Source: JAEUHM01 sp964538625 (lineage in GTDB: Bacteria; Verrucomicrobiota; Verrucomicrobiia; Verrucomicrobiales; Verrucomicrobiaceae). Taken from it: a stretch of DNA of 64,000 nucleotides. Position numbers and translations under genes: made by a program. The stretch is from assembly GCA_964538625.1 (NCBI GenBank), contig CAZIGH010000026.1, forward strand, positions 6,178 to 70,177, written 5' to 3'. The stretch's first letter is position 1. Every line of letters begins with the position of its first letter. This document shows positions 57,455-64,000 of the stretch, in pieces. The notes under the pieces were generated by a model. That model ran no database searches. It had not been told where the DNA came from and saw only the letters and a program-made list of their open reading frames with translations.

Positions 57455-59731
57455 TCATGCACCCAACGAGCTGTCACCTTGACCACTCTCCTTCACGAAA
57501 AGCAGCCGTAGAGAGTTCAAACACACCACCACCGTGCTGCCCTCATGCGCCAGCACGCCCAGTGTGAGGGGGATCTGCCCCACGAGCGCGGCCACTCCCA
57601 TGATCACCACCGCACCCAGTGAGATGGCGATGTTTTGTTTGATGATTCGTTTCGCCGAGGTGCTGATGGTCAGGGCGGAGAGCAGTTTCTCAATGCGGTC
57701 CTGCATGAGCACGATGTCCGCCTGCTCCAGCGCTGCATCACTGCCCCGCGCACCCATGGCGATGCTCACGTGAGCCACCGCCAAGCTCGGCGCATCGTTC
57801 ACGCCGTCGCCGATCATGGCCACTCTGTGCCCCGCGGCGGTCAGTTCTTTGACAATGTTCACCTTGTCCTCGGGGTGAAGCCCAGCCCGCACTTCGGAGA
57901 GGCCCAGTTCCTTCGCCACTTCTGTAGCTGCGGCGCGGCGGTCACCGGTGAGCATGAGCGTGCGCACGCGGTGCTTTGCCAGCGCCTGGAGCACCGGTTT
58001 GGAACCCTGGCGGATCTCATCCTTGAGCAGAATGCGCCCCAGCACGCCTTCCTGGAGCACCCACACCTCGGAGAAGCCCAGCGGTGCATCCGGGATCTGA
58101 TCCAGGAAGGAAACCAGCGCACTCTTCGCTATGAGTTCCCGTCTTCCGAGGTAGCTCACGCCCTGTTCCGTGCGTCCACGCAGGCCCTGCCCCGCTATGG
58201 ACTGGAACTCCGTCACCGCTACTGGCTCCACGCCTTGCTCCTGACCGTGCTGCACAATGGCACGGGCGATGGGGTGATTGGAGCCCGCTTCCAGCGCCAC
58301 TGCAGCGCGCAGCACCGTGGTTTCCTGCCCGGCGGGAAAGCTCTCTACCCTGGCCACCTTCAGCTCGCCCTTCGTCAGCGTGCCGGTCTTGTCCATCGCC
58401 ACGGTGTCCACCTCAGCCAGCCGCTCGATGGCCGCACCTCCGCGGAACAAGATGCCGCGCCGTGCGCCCCAAGCTATGGCTGCGAGAATGGCGGAAGGAA
58501 TCGAAAGAACCAGCGCACAGGGGCTCATCACCACCAGTAGCGTCATGGAGCGGTAGAAGGCAGAGCGCACCTCCGGTGTGGAGGTGAACGGCGGCAGCCC
58601 CAGCGCCAGCCACCAGATGAAGAACATGGTCACCACCACGGCCAGAACGAACGCCGTGTAGCGCGTGCCGAAGTGGTCGGTAAAGCGCTGGCTCGGAGCG
58701 CGGGACTGCTGCGCGTGCTGGATCAGAGTGATGATCTTGTGCAGCGCACTCTGCCGCGCAGGGCGCAGCACCTTGACGCGGACCACGCCCCAGAGGTTCA
58801 GCGTGCCGCTGGAGACCTCTGCCCCCATGCCCTTCTCCACTGGCAGCGCTTCACCAGTGAGGTTGGACTCATCTGCCGCCGTCTGGCCCTCCACCACCAC
58901 GGCGTCCACGGCAAAGAGCTCATCCGGCCTCACTAGCAGCACATCGCCTGCATCCAGCTCGGAAACCGGTCTATCCACCGTACTGCCGTCTGCCTGCACC
59001 ACGTGAGCGAGCTTGGGTGCGGCTTTGGTCAGCGCACTGATCTCACGGTGTGTACGGTGCAGCACATAGTGCTCCAGCGCCCCGGAGAGCGAGAAGAGGA
59101 AGAGCAGCAGCGCCCCCTCCTCCCAAGCCCCTATGCTCACCGCGCCCGCCGCTACGGCGAGCATGAGGAAATGAATGTCCAGCACGCCTTCCCGCACCTT
59201 TTCCCAGGCATCCTTGGCTGCGTCCCAGGCACCAGCCACCAGCGAGACGAGGTAAAAACTCACGCTGAGCCAGCCCGGAGCCTGCCACCAGTGACCAGCT
59301 GCGTAGCCCGCGATGAGTGCCACGCCGCACACCGCAGCCTGCACCGCCAGAGACTTCCACTCTTCTCCGCTGTGAGCCTCCAGGTCATGTTCCTCCGGCC
59401 ATTCAAACTCTCGCCACTTCCAGAACTTCGGCGCCGTGTAGCAGGTGGCCTTTTGAAGCAGTACTTCATCACCCTTTCGTGAGAGGCTCATGGCCGCAGA
59501 GTGCATGGCCGGCATGTTGGCCAGCCAGCTTTCATCGAACTCTCTCAAGATCTCCGTGAGCCGCTCCTGCAATGCCTGCTCATCCACCTGCCCCAGAGTC
59601 GCCAAGGACACGGACTGCTCCGCCGGGTTCAAACGTATGGCCTCCACCCCTTTTGACTGCGCTAGGAAGCCCGTCAGTTCTTCCAGCCAGGCTGGAGCAT
59701 CAGCAGCATCATGAGAAGGCGCGGATGTCAT
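57455..59731 (-). CDS. P1B-4-like heavy-metal-transporting P-type ATPase
   Basis: The 758-residue ATPase has the phosphorylation site DKTGTLTKG (D447), TGEALPVEK (actuator), GDGVNDAPSLA, and metal-site motif SPC (403-405) in the sixth helix with HEGST (729-733) near the end. SPC and HEG-type motifs are those of P1B-4 pumps for Co2+/Zn2+/Fe2+ rather than Cu. Residues about 12-66 look like a metal-binding (HMA) domain without its CxxC. About eight membrane segments. Convergent with the GYF gene and divergent from the potassium channel gene. Confidence 0.9.
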   Translation of the reverse strand: MTSAPSHDAADAPAWLEELTGFLAQSKGVEAIRLNPAEQSVSLATLGQVDEQALQERLTEILREFDESWLANMPAMHSAAMSLSRKGDEVLLQKATCYTAPKFWKWREFEWPEEHDLEAHSGEEWKSLAVQAAVCGVALIAGYAAGHWWQAPGWLSVSFYLVSLVAGAWDAAKDAWEKVREGVLDIHFLMLAVAAGAVSIGAWEEGALLLFLFSLSGALEHYVLHRTHREISALTKAAPKLAHVVQADGSTVDRPVSELDAGDVLLVRPDELFAVDAVVVEGQTAADESNLTGEALPVEKGMGAEVSSGTLNLWGVVRVKVLRPARQSALHKIITLIQHAQQSRAPSQRFTDHFGTRYTAFVLAVVVTMFFIWWLALGLPPFTSTPEVRSAFYRSMTLLVVMSPCALVLSIPSAILAAIAWGARRGILFRGGAAIERLAEVDTVAMDKTGTLTKGELKVARVESFPAGQETTVLRAAVALEAGSNHPIARAIVQHGQEQGVEPVAVTEFQSIAGQGLRGRTEQGVSYLGRRELIAKSALVSFLDQIPDAPLGFSEVWVLQEGVLGRILLKDEIRQGSKPVLQALAKHRVRTLMLTGDRRAAATEVAKELGLSEVRAGLHPEDKVNIVKELTAAGHRVAMIGDGVNDAPSLAVAHVSIAMGARGSDAALEQADIVLMQDRIEKLLSALTISTSAKRIIKQNIAISLGAVVIMGVAALVGQIPLTLGVLAHEGSTVVVCLNSLRLLFVKESGQGDSSLGA

Positions 59732-59806
59732 CGTTTCACGTCAAGGTGGCAGCCCCTAGCCATAGTGCAAGCGGTGGGCTGCGCAGAGTCACCTCGGTTT
59801 ACCGCA

Positions 59807-59835
59807 TTGTCATGGACTCCGGACGGGTTCACAAT
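59807..59835 (+). promoter_or_regulatory. Putative promoter for the channel gene
   Basis: TTGTCA (59807-59812) and CACAAT (59830-59835) are 17 bases apart, in the 144-base gap between the ATPase and channel genes, about 40 bases before ATG 59876. Both boxes are one to two mismatches off consensus. Confidence 0.4.
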
Positions 59836-59875
59836 CCTTTGCACAGCGGCTCATCACGCGCCACCGTGCGCCCTG

Positions 59876-61594
59876 ATGAAGGGGCTTATCTCCGTCACCG
59901 TTGCCATTTTTCAGGATCGCACCAGCCGGACCAAGATCAAGTCACTGCTCCGGCTGCTTGCTTTGCTGGCGGGTCTGGTCGTCACCTTCAGCGTGCTCTT
60001 CCACGTCATCATGGCTTGGGAGGGGCGCGACCACTCGTGGATCACCGGTTTTTACTGGACGCTCACCGTCATGACCACGCTCGGCTTTGGTGACATCACC
60101 TTCACCACGGATTTGGGCAGGCTCTTCTCCGTCGGCGTGCTGCTCACCGGTGTCATTTTTATGCTGGTGCTGCTGCCCTTCACCTTCATCGAGTTCTTCT
60201 ATGCGCCCTGGATGAGAGCAGAGGCGGCAGCTCGTGCGCCGCGCGAGCTCCCACCCACGACGAAAAATCACGTCATCCTCACGGCATACGATCCGGTGAC
60301 GGCCACCTTGATCCCCATGCTGGAGCGCTATGACCACCCCTACGTGCTGCTCTGCCCTACCGTCCAGGAGGCACTGGACCTCGCTGAGCGGGATTTGCGC
60401 GTCGCCGTAGGGGACCTCGACGACCCGGAGACCCATCGCAGGATGCGCATTGAGCACGCCTCCATGCTGGTCACCACCCGCACCGACGCGGTGAATACCA
60501 ACGTCACCTTCACCGCACGTGCCTTGTCCGAGCACCTGCCCATCGTGGCCTCGGCAAGCAGTGATGCAGCGCGGGATGTGCTGGAGCTTGCCGGAGCCAC
60601 CCATGTGCTCAGACTGGAGGATCTCATGGGACAGGCGCTTGCACGCAGGGTCAGCATCCAGGACTCGGACGCCCATGTCATCGGTCGGCTGGAGGGCCTC
60701 CTCATCGCCGAAGCTTCTGCCGCAGGTACCAGCCTGGTGGGACGGGTGCTTGCTGAAAGTCAGATCCGTTCCCGCACCGGCGTCAGCATCATCGGCACCT
60801 GGGAGCGCGGTTCACTGGCGCTCGCCCCGCCAGACCTCCGCATCACTGACCGAACCATCTTTGTCCTCGCCGGCACCGAGGAGCAGATTCACAGCTTCAA
60901 CCAAACCTTCTCCACCCAGGCACAGGAAAAGCCACGCGTGGTCATCGTGGGCGGTGGGCGGGTCGGGCGTGCCACCTGCCGTGCCCTTGGCGAGATGGGG
61001 GTCTGCACCACGGTGCTCATCGAGCGAAACGCCGATCGTGTGAAGGACTTCCCAGAGGCCATCATCGGCGACGCCATGGACATGACCGTGCTCAAAGAGG
61101 CAAACGCCCGTGAGGCCACCACACTCATCATCACCACCCATGATGACGATATGAATGTGGCGCTGACCATTTTCTTCCGTCGGCTTCGGACTTCATGGCA
61201 AATCCTCTCTCGTGCCACCCATGACCGCAATGTCGCCACCTTGCTCCGCGCTGGGGCAGACCTCGTGCTCTCTTACGCCGCCATGGGTGCCAACACCCTG
61301 CTCAACGTGCTGCGCGGCTCAGATCACCTCCTGCTCGCAGAGGGCGTGAACGTCTTCCCCGCAGACATCCCCGCTTCCATGGCAGGCAAAACCTTGGCCG
61401 AACTCCATGTGCGCTCGCAGACAGGGTGCAGCATCATCGCTGTGGAAACAGGGGGCGAGCGCATCGTCAATCCCTCCGCAGAACATCGGCTTCCCGCATC
61501 TGGACGCATTTTCCTTGTGGGCACTATCGATGCCGAAGAGCGCTTCTTGAAGCAGTTCAAGCCAGCGCTCAGGGCGAAAAAAGCTCGCAGCTGA
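59876..61594 (+). CDS. Two-RCK-domain potassium channel
   Basis: The 572-residue protein has a pore unit with two membrane helices (about 27-47 and 83-108) flanking the selectivity filter TLGFGD (68-73), then two RCK/TrkA-type regulatory domains: the first (about 120-335) is degenerate at its glycine motif (VILTAYDPVTATL), the second (about 343-572) has VVIVGGGRVGRATCRALGE. TrkA_C-like parts follow each. ATG 59876 excludes an unlikely upstream extension. It probably conducts K+ under nucleotide or ion control. Confidence 0.88.
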   Translation: MKGLISVTVAIFQDRTSRTKIKSLLRLLALLAGLVVTFSVLFHVIMAWEGRDHSWITGFYWTLTVMTTLGFGDITFTTDLGRLFSVGVLLTGVIFMLVLLPFTFIEFFYAPWMRAEAAARAPRELPPTTKNHVILTAYDPVTATLIPMLERYDHPYVLLCPTVQEALDLAERDLRVAVGDLDDPETHRRMRIEHASMLVTTRTDAVNTNVTFTARALSEHLPIVASASSDAARDVLELAGATHVLRLEDLMGQALARRVSIQDSDAHVIGRLEGLLIAEASAAGTSLVGRVLAESQIRSRTGVSIIGTWERGSLALAPPDLRITDRTIFVLAGTEEQIHSFNQTFSTQAQEKPRVVIVGGGRVGRATCRALGEMGVCTTVLIERNADRVKDFPEAIIGDAMDMTVLKEANAREATTLIITTHDDDMNVALTIFFRRLRTSWQILSRATHDRNVATLLRAGADLVLSYAAMGANTLLNVLRGSDHLLLAEGVNVFPADIPASMAGKTLAELHVRSQTGCSIIAVETGGERIVNPSAEHRLPASGRIFLVGTIDAEERFLKQFKPALRAKKARS

Positions 61595-61687
61595 TCCTCA
61601 CCGATCCTTCGCGCAGAGCCTAAAGGAAGACATTTTTTCGTCCCGGAGCACAAAATCTCTCGACCACACCCCAAAAACACGCTTTTC

Positions 61688-61701
61688 TGTTCAGGCGAAC
61701 A
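61688..61701. promoter_or_regulatory. LexA-type SOS box upstream of recA
   Basis: TGTTC-AGGC-GAACA is a perfect palindrome with a 4-base spacer. It agrees with the TGTTC-N4-GAACA motif that I recall being reported for LexA of Verrucomicrobia. It lies 35 bases before the recA ATG and just upstream of a TTTAAT (61705-61710) that could be the -10 box, so LexA binding should block transcription. Confidence 0.8.
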
Positions 61702-61735
61702 TCATTTAATCCACCTCGAACACCTCAAAAGACCC

Positions 61736-62809
61736 ATGGCCAAGGCACCCAAAAACACGGACAGCGATTCTGATTCCGGAACAAAGAAACTTGCCGAGGC
61801 ACGTGCCAGAAACCTGGACCTCGCCATTCAGCAGATTCAGAAAGATTATGGCGAAGGTGCCATCCTCCGCATGGGAGACAATACCAAGCACGAGGTGAGC
61901 GTCATCCCCACCGGGAACCTGCTCATTGATCAGGCGCTCGGCGTGGGCGGGTTCGCACGCGGTCGAATCATCGAGATCTTCGGACCGGAATCCTCCGGTA
62001 AGACGACCCTCACCCTCACCGCCATCGCCCAGGCACAGAAGGCCGGCGGTCTGGCCGCGTTCATTGATGTGGAGCACGCACTGGACCCCGCCTATGCCCG
62101 TAGGCTCGGCGTCAATGTGGACGAGCTGCTCGTCTCCCAGCCGTCGTCTGGTGAGGAGGCACTGAGGATTTGTGAAACCCTCGTCCGCTCCAATGCCCTT
62201 GATGTCGTCGTGCTGGACTCCGTCGCGGCGCTTGTCACCCGGCAGGAACTGGAGGGTGAGATAGGAGACTCCACCGTGGGAGCACAAGCCCGCCTCATGA
62301 GTGCCGCCATGAGAAAGCTCACCTCCATCATCGCCAAGGCGCGCACTTGTGCCATCTTCACCAACCAGATCCGTGAAAAGATCGGCGTCATGTTCGGCAA
62401 TCCCGAGACCACACCGGGCGGACGCGCCCTCAAGTTCTACTCCTCCGTGCGCGTGGACATTCGCCGCATCGGAGCCATCAAGTCTAGTGATGGCACCGTC
62501 ACCGGCAACCGGACCAAGCTCAAAGTGGTGAAGAACAAGCTCGCACCACCCTACACCGAGGCGGAGTTCGACATCATGTACAATGAGGGCATATCGACCA
62601 TCGGCAGCCTCCTGGATCTCGCACTTGAGTTCGACATCCTCCAGAAGCGCGGTTCATGGATCAGCTACAATGGCACCCAAGTAGGTCAGGGCCGGGATGC
62701 GGTGAAAGACATCCTCAAGGGCGACGAGCCGCTCATGCGAGAGATTGAGGCCGCAGTGAAAGAGCGGCTCAACGAGCGCGGAACCAAGTCATCCGGCGGC
62801 GCGGAGTAA
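61736..62809 (+). CDS. recA: Recombinase A
   Basis: RecA forms filaments on single-stranded DNA, catalyses strand exchange and triggers LexA cleavage. The 357-residue protein shows Walker A GPESSGKT (83-90), Walker B VVVLDSVAAL, loop L1 region GEIGDSTVGAQARLMSAAMR, the FTNQIREKIGVMFGNPETTPGG stretch, and a C-terminal domain with KDILKGD. ATG 61736 (AKAPKNTDSD) gives a slightly acidic N-terminal extension. The single gene sits behind an SOS box. Confidence 0.98.
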   Translation: MAKAPKNTDSDSDSGTKKLAEARARNLDLAIQQIQKDYGEGAILRMGDNTKHEVSVIPTGNLLIDQALGVGGFARGRIIEIFGPESSGKTTLTLTAIAQAQKAGGLAAFIDVEHALDPAYARRLGVNVDELLVSQPSSGEEALRICETLVRSNALDVVVLDSVAALVTRQELEGEIGDSTVGAQARLMSAAMRKLTSIIAKARTCAIFTNQIREKIGVMFGNPETTPGGRALKFYSSVRVDIRRIGAIKSSDGTVTGNRTKLKVVKNKLAPPYTEAEFDIMYNEGISTIGSLLDLALEFDILQKRGSWISYNGTQVGQGRDAVKDILKGDEPLMREIEAAVKERLNERGTKSSGGAE

Positions 62810-62924
62810 TCTGCCCACACAGCCTAGCGATTCCGGCCACGCCCCCCTCCTCATCACAGGCTTGCTTTGCGCAGTTGGTGTGCAGGCTTCAGCCGAGTCC
62901 AAACGGACCAGCAGCCTGCCGCCA

Positions 62925-62985
62925 ATCCAAGACACTAGCGGCGAAAGCCTTGGACTGCGGCAGTCCGCAGCCCGCTGCGGTGGCC
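62925..62985. repeat. Dispersed-repeat-like hairpin in the recA-dhaL gap
   Basis: The 457-base gap 62810-63266 carries no convincing gene. It contains ACTAGCGGCGAAAGCCTTGG next to a hairpin CTGCGG-CAGT-CCGCAG (62955-62970). The part CTAGCG..GAAAGCCTT recurs at 7693-7712 on the other strand (minus strand GCCGCTAGCGAAAGCCTT). I recall such sequences repeated across Verrucomicrobia intergenic regions. The remaining stretch has no other pattern that I can name. Confidence 0.45.
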
Positions 62986-63266
62986 GGGGGGGAGTTGCGC
63001 TTCTCTTCCGCCAGCAGGGCTGGCAGCAACTCACAGAGGCAGGTGCCCGTCGCAATCCAGGACGTACAAGCAGATGCGAAAACCTTGGAATGCTCGCAAC
63101 AGCTTGGAGATAGCTGAGCACAGCACTTCTGAACACCATTTGTGTTGCTTCGTGTCGTTTCAAATCCAGAGAGCCTTCACTCTGAGAACCCGCCCAGTGC
63201 TCAGTTCTATCCGCCATCGCCGACTGGAAATCGTCGTAGGCCAACTCTCCTCTCACAAGTGAACGA

Positions 63267-63896
63267 CTAGTCGGCCTTCACGAAATCGCGCATGGCTGTG
63301 AGCATCACGACCACCGAACAAGCACCAGCGTCCGGAAATCCCACACATGCTTCACCCAGCGTCTTCGCGCGGCCAAACTGAGCCACCATAGCCTTGCTTG
63401 CTTCCTTGCCAGACTCTCCGGCCTCAGCGACGGCTGCCAGGGCTTCAGGCAAACTGAGTGCTGTGGACTCGCGTGCTTTTTCTGCTGCAGGAGCCACGGC
63501 ATCCAGCATCGTCTTGTCGCCTGGCTTGGCACCGCCGCGCTTCATCACCCCCTCCAGCGCCGCTTCCAAGAAAAGGGCCAAACCTTCGGAATCGAGTACC
63601 GCACGACCCGCCAGTGCCTTTCCTCCGGCGCGGAAAAACGTTCCAAAAATGGCACCCGAGGCACCACCCATGCTGCTCATCATCGCCATGCCAGTGGAGA
63701 CAAAAACCTGCTCCACACTGCTGGGATCCATGGGTTCCAGTTGGGCTTTTACTGCCTCCATACCGCGCTTCATGCCCAGGCCGTGGTCACCATCGCCGAG
63801 GTCACGATCCGCCTGGGAGAGCATGGGTTCTGCCGTGATGATGGCCTCCGCGACCTGAAGCATCATGAGTCGCACTTGATTGGGTTTGAGTTCCAT
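63267..63896 (-). CDS. dhaL: Dihydroxyacetone kinase subunit L-like protein
   Basis: DhaL binds ADP/ATP and with DhaK phosphorylates dihydroxyacetone. The 209-residue product has the nucleotide/metal motif DRDLGDGDHGLGMKRGM (D's for Mg2+), MGGASGAIFGTFF, GDKTMLDAVAPA and DAGACSVVVMLTAM at the end. ATG 63896 is chosen; DhaL homology begins right after. The DhaK partner is expected beyond the window end (upstream on this strand) but cannot be seen. Confidence 0.9.
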   Translation of the reverse strand: MELKPNQVRLMMLQVAEAIITAEPMLSQADRDLGDGDHGLGMKRGMEAVKAQLEPMDPSSVEQVFVSTGMAMMSSMGGASGAIFGTFFRAGGKALAGRAVLDSEGLALFLEAALEGVMKRGGAKPGDKTMLDAVAPAAEKARESTALSLPEALAAVAEAGESGKEASKAMVAQFGRAKTLGEACVGFPDAGACSVVVMLTAMRDFVKAD

Positions 63897-63931
63897 AAAG
63901 GTGCAAAGTTTGAAGACGCAGCAACCAAGAT

Positions 63932-63965
63932 GATCCAAGCAGGGCGCGCAGCCCTGTCTTGGATC
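63932..63965. repeat. Long hairpin upstream of dhaL
   Basis: GATCCAAG-CAGGGC pairs with GCCCTG-T-CTTGGATC over 14 bp with one bulged T and a 5-base loop. It stands in the gap upstream of dhaL; it could be a terminator of an upstream gene on the minus strand (no T-run seen) or a repeat-derived hairpin. Confidence 0.5.
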
Positions 63966-64000
63966 TGGAGTTTTGCCGTCTTGGATCTCTCTTAAGCCTT

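Noticed and set aside
57635..58540. A 301-codon plus-strand frame opposite the metal ATPase
   Set aside because: It is opposite the conserved P-domain of a clear P-type ATPase and has a His/Arg-rich shadow composition.
62789..63256. A 155-codon minus-strand frame in the recA-dhaL gap
   Set aside because: It crosses a hairpin repeat, its composition changes abruptly, and no start signal or family is seen.

Overview
The window looks like a chromosomal segment of a Verrucomicrobiota bacterium, most likely of the Verrucomicrobiaceae (Prosthecobacter/Verrucomicrobium-like). The grounds are a GC-rich sequence, PVC-type families (a DUF1080-era style sorbosone-dehydrogenase/cytochrome c protein, an ECF sigma factor paired with a Ser/Thr kinase, an SHD1-domain secreted protein, a sulfatase, FG-GAP and discoidin-like exported proteins), a Gram-negative envelope (Tol-Pal, LpxL/heptosyltransferase homologues, TonB-type motors), and a recA operator that matches the LexA motif I recall for Verrucomicrobia. 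This placement is inference from gene content, not from a marker-gene tree.

Layout. 0-4.6 kb: end of mazG, then the ribosome/membrane-insertion cluster rpmH-rnpA-yidD-yidC-khpB with a glycerophosphodiesterase coupled behind it. 4.7-7.1 kb: a possibly Fur-controlled acyltransferase-exbB-exbD operon. 7.1-7.7 kb: decayed VOC-family DNA. 7.7-13.2 kb: a tight minus-strand Tol-Pal operon (tolQ, a DUF3147-like small membrane protein, tolR, tolA/tonB-like, tolB, pal) continuing into queF and an esterase. 13.2-20.3 kb: a 40-codon candidate ORF, ychF, a histidine kinase/LuxR-type regulator pair and a 939-residue FG-GAP protein. 20.3-27.3 kb: proS, then a sigma factor-kinase-membrane protein string and a large secreted heme/dehydrogenase-like protein.

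27.4-36.0 kb is the most unusual part. Three plus-strand genes encode an acyl-carrier domain fused to a condensation/acyltransferase-like domain, an AMP-dependent ligase, and a flavoenzyme carrying halogenase motifs. They converge on four minus-strand genes (bile-acid-symporter-like transporter, APH-like kinase, HpcH/HpaI-type aldolase, patatin). A perfect 466-bp tandem duplication sits across the kinase/aldolase junction and leaves both genes intact. The forward trio reads as a small uncharacterised carrier-bound biosynthetic pathway.

36-49 kb: exported and envelope genes, including an Fn3-like protein with a C-terminal domain resembling polymorphic-toxin nucleases, a discoidin-like protein with a clear terminator, a TPM-like pair, a heparinase-like protein, an L,D-transpeptidase, a STAS protein, an LpxL-heptosyltransferase fusion, a LysM lipoprotein and a sulfatase. 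49.8-50.2 kb: a 233-bp MITE-like element with TIRs and an ACTA target duplication, inserted at the stop codon of the neighbouring gene. 50.2-57 kb: two unknown membrane proteins, an Aas-like ligase with a degenerate acyltransferase domain, a TrmH methyltransferase, and a coupled Gfo/Idh/MocA pair with an SGNH hydrolase. 57-64 kb: a GYF-domain protein, a P1B-4-like metal ATPase divergent from a two-RCK potassium channel, recA with an SOS box, a repeat-bearing intergenic region, and dhaL.

I found no rRNA, tRNA, CRISPR array, complete IS or prophage.
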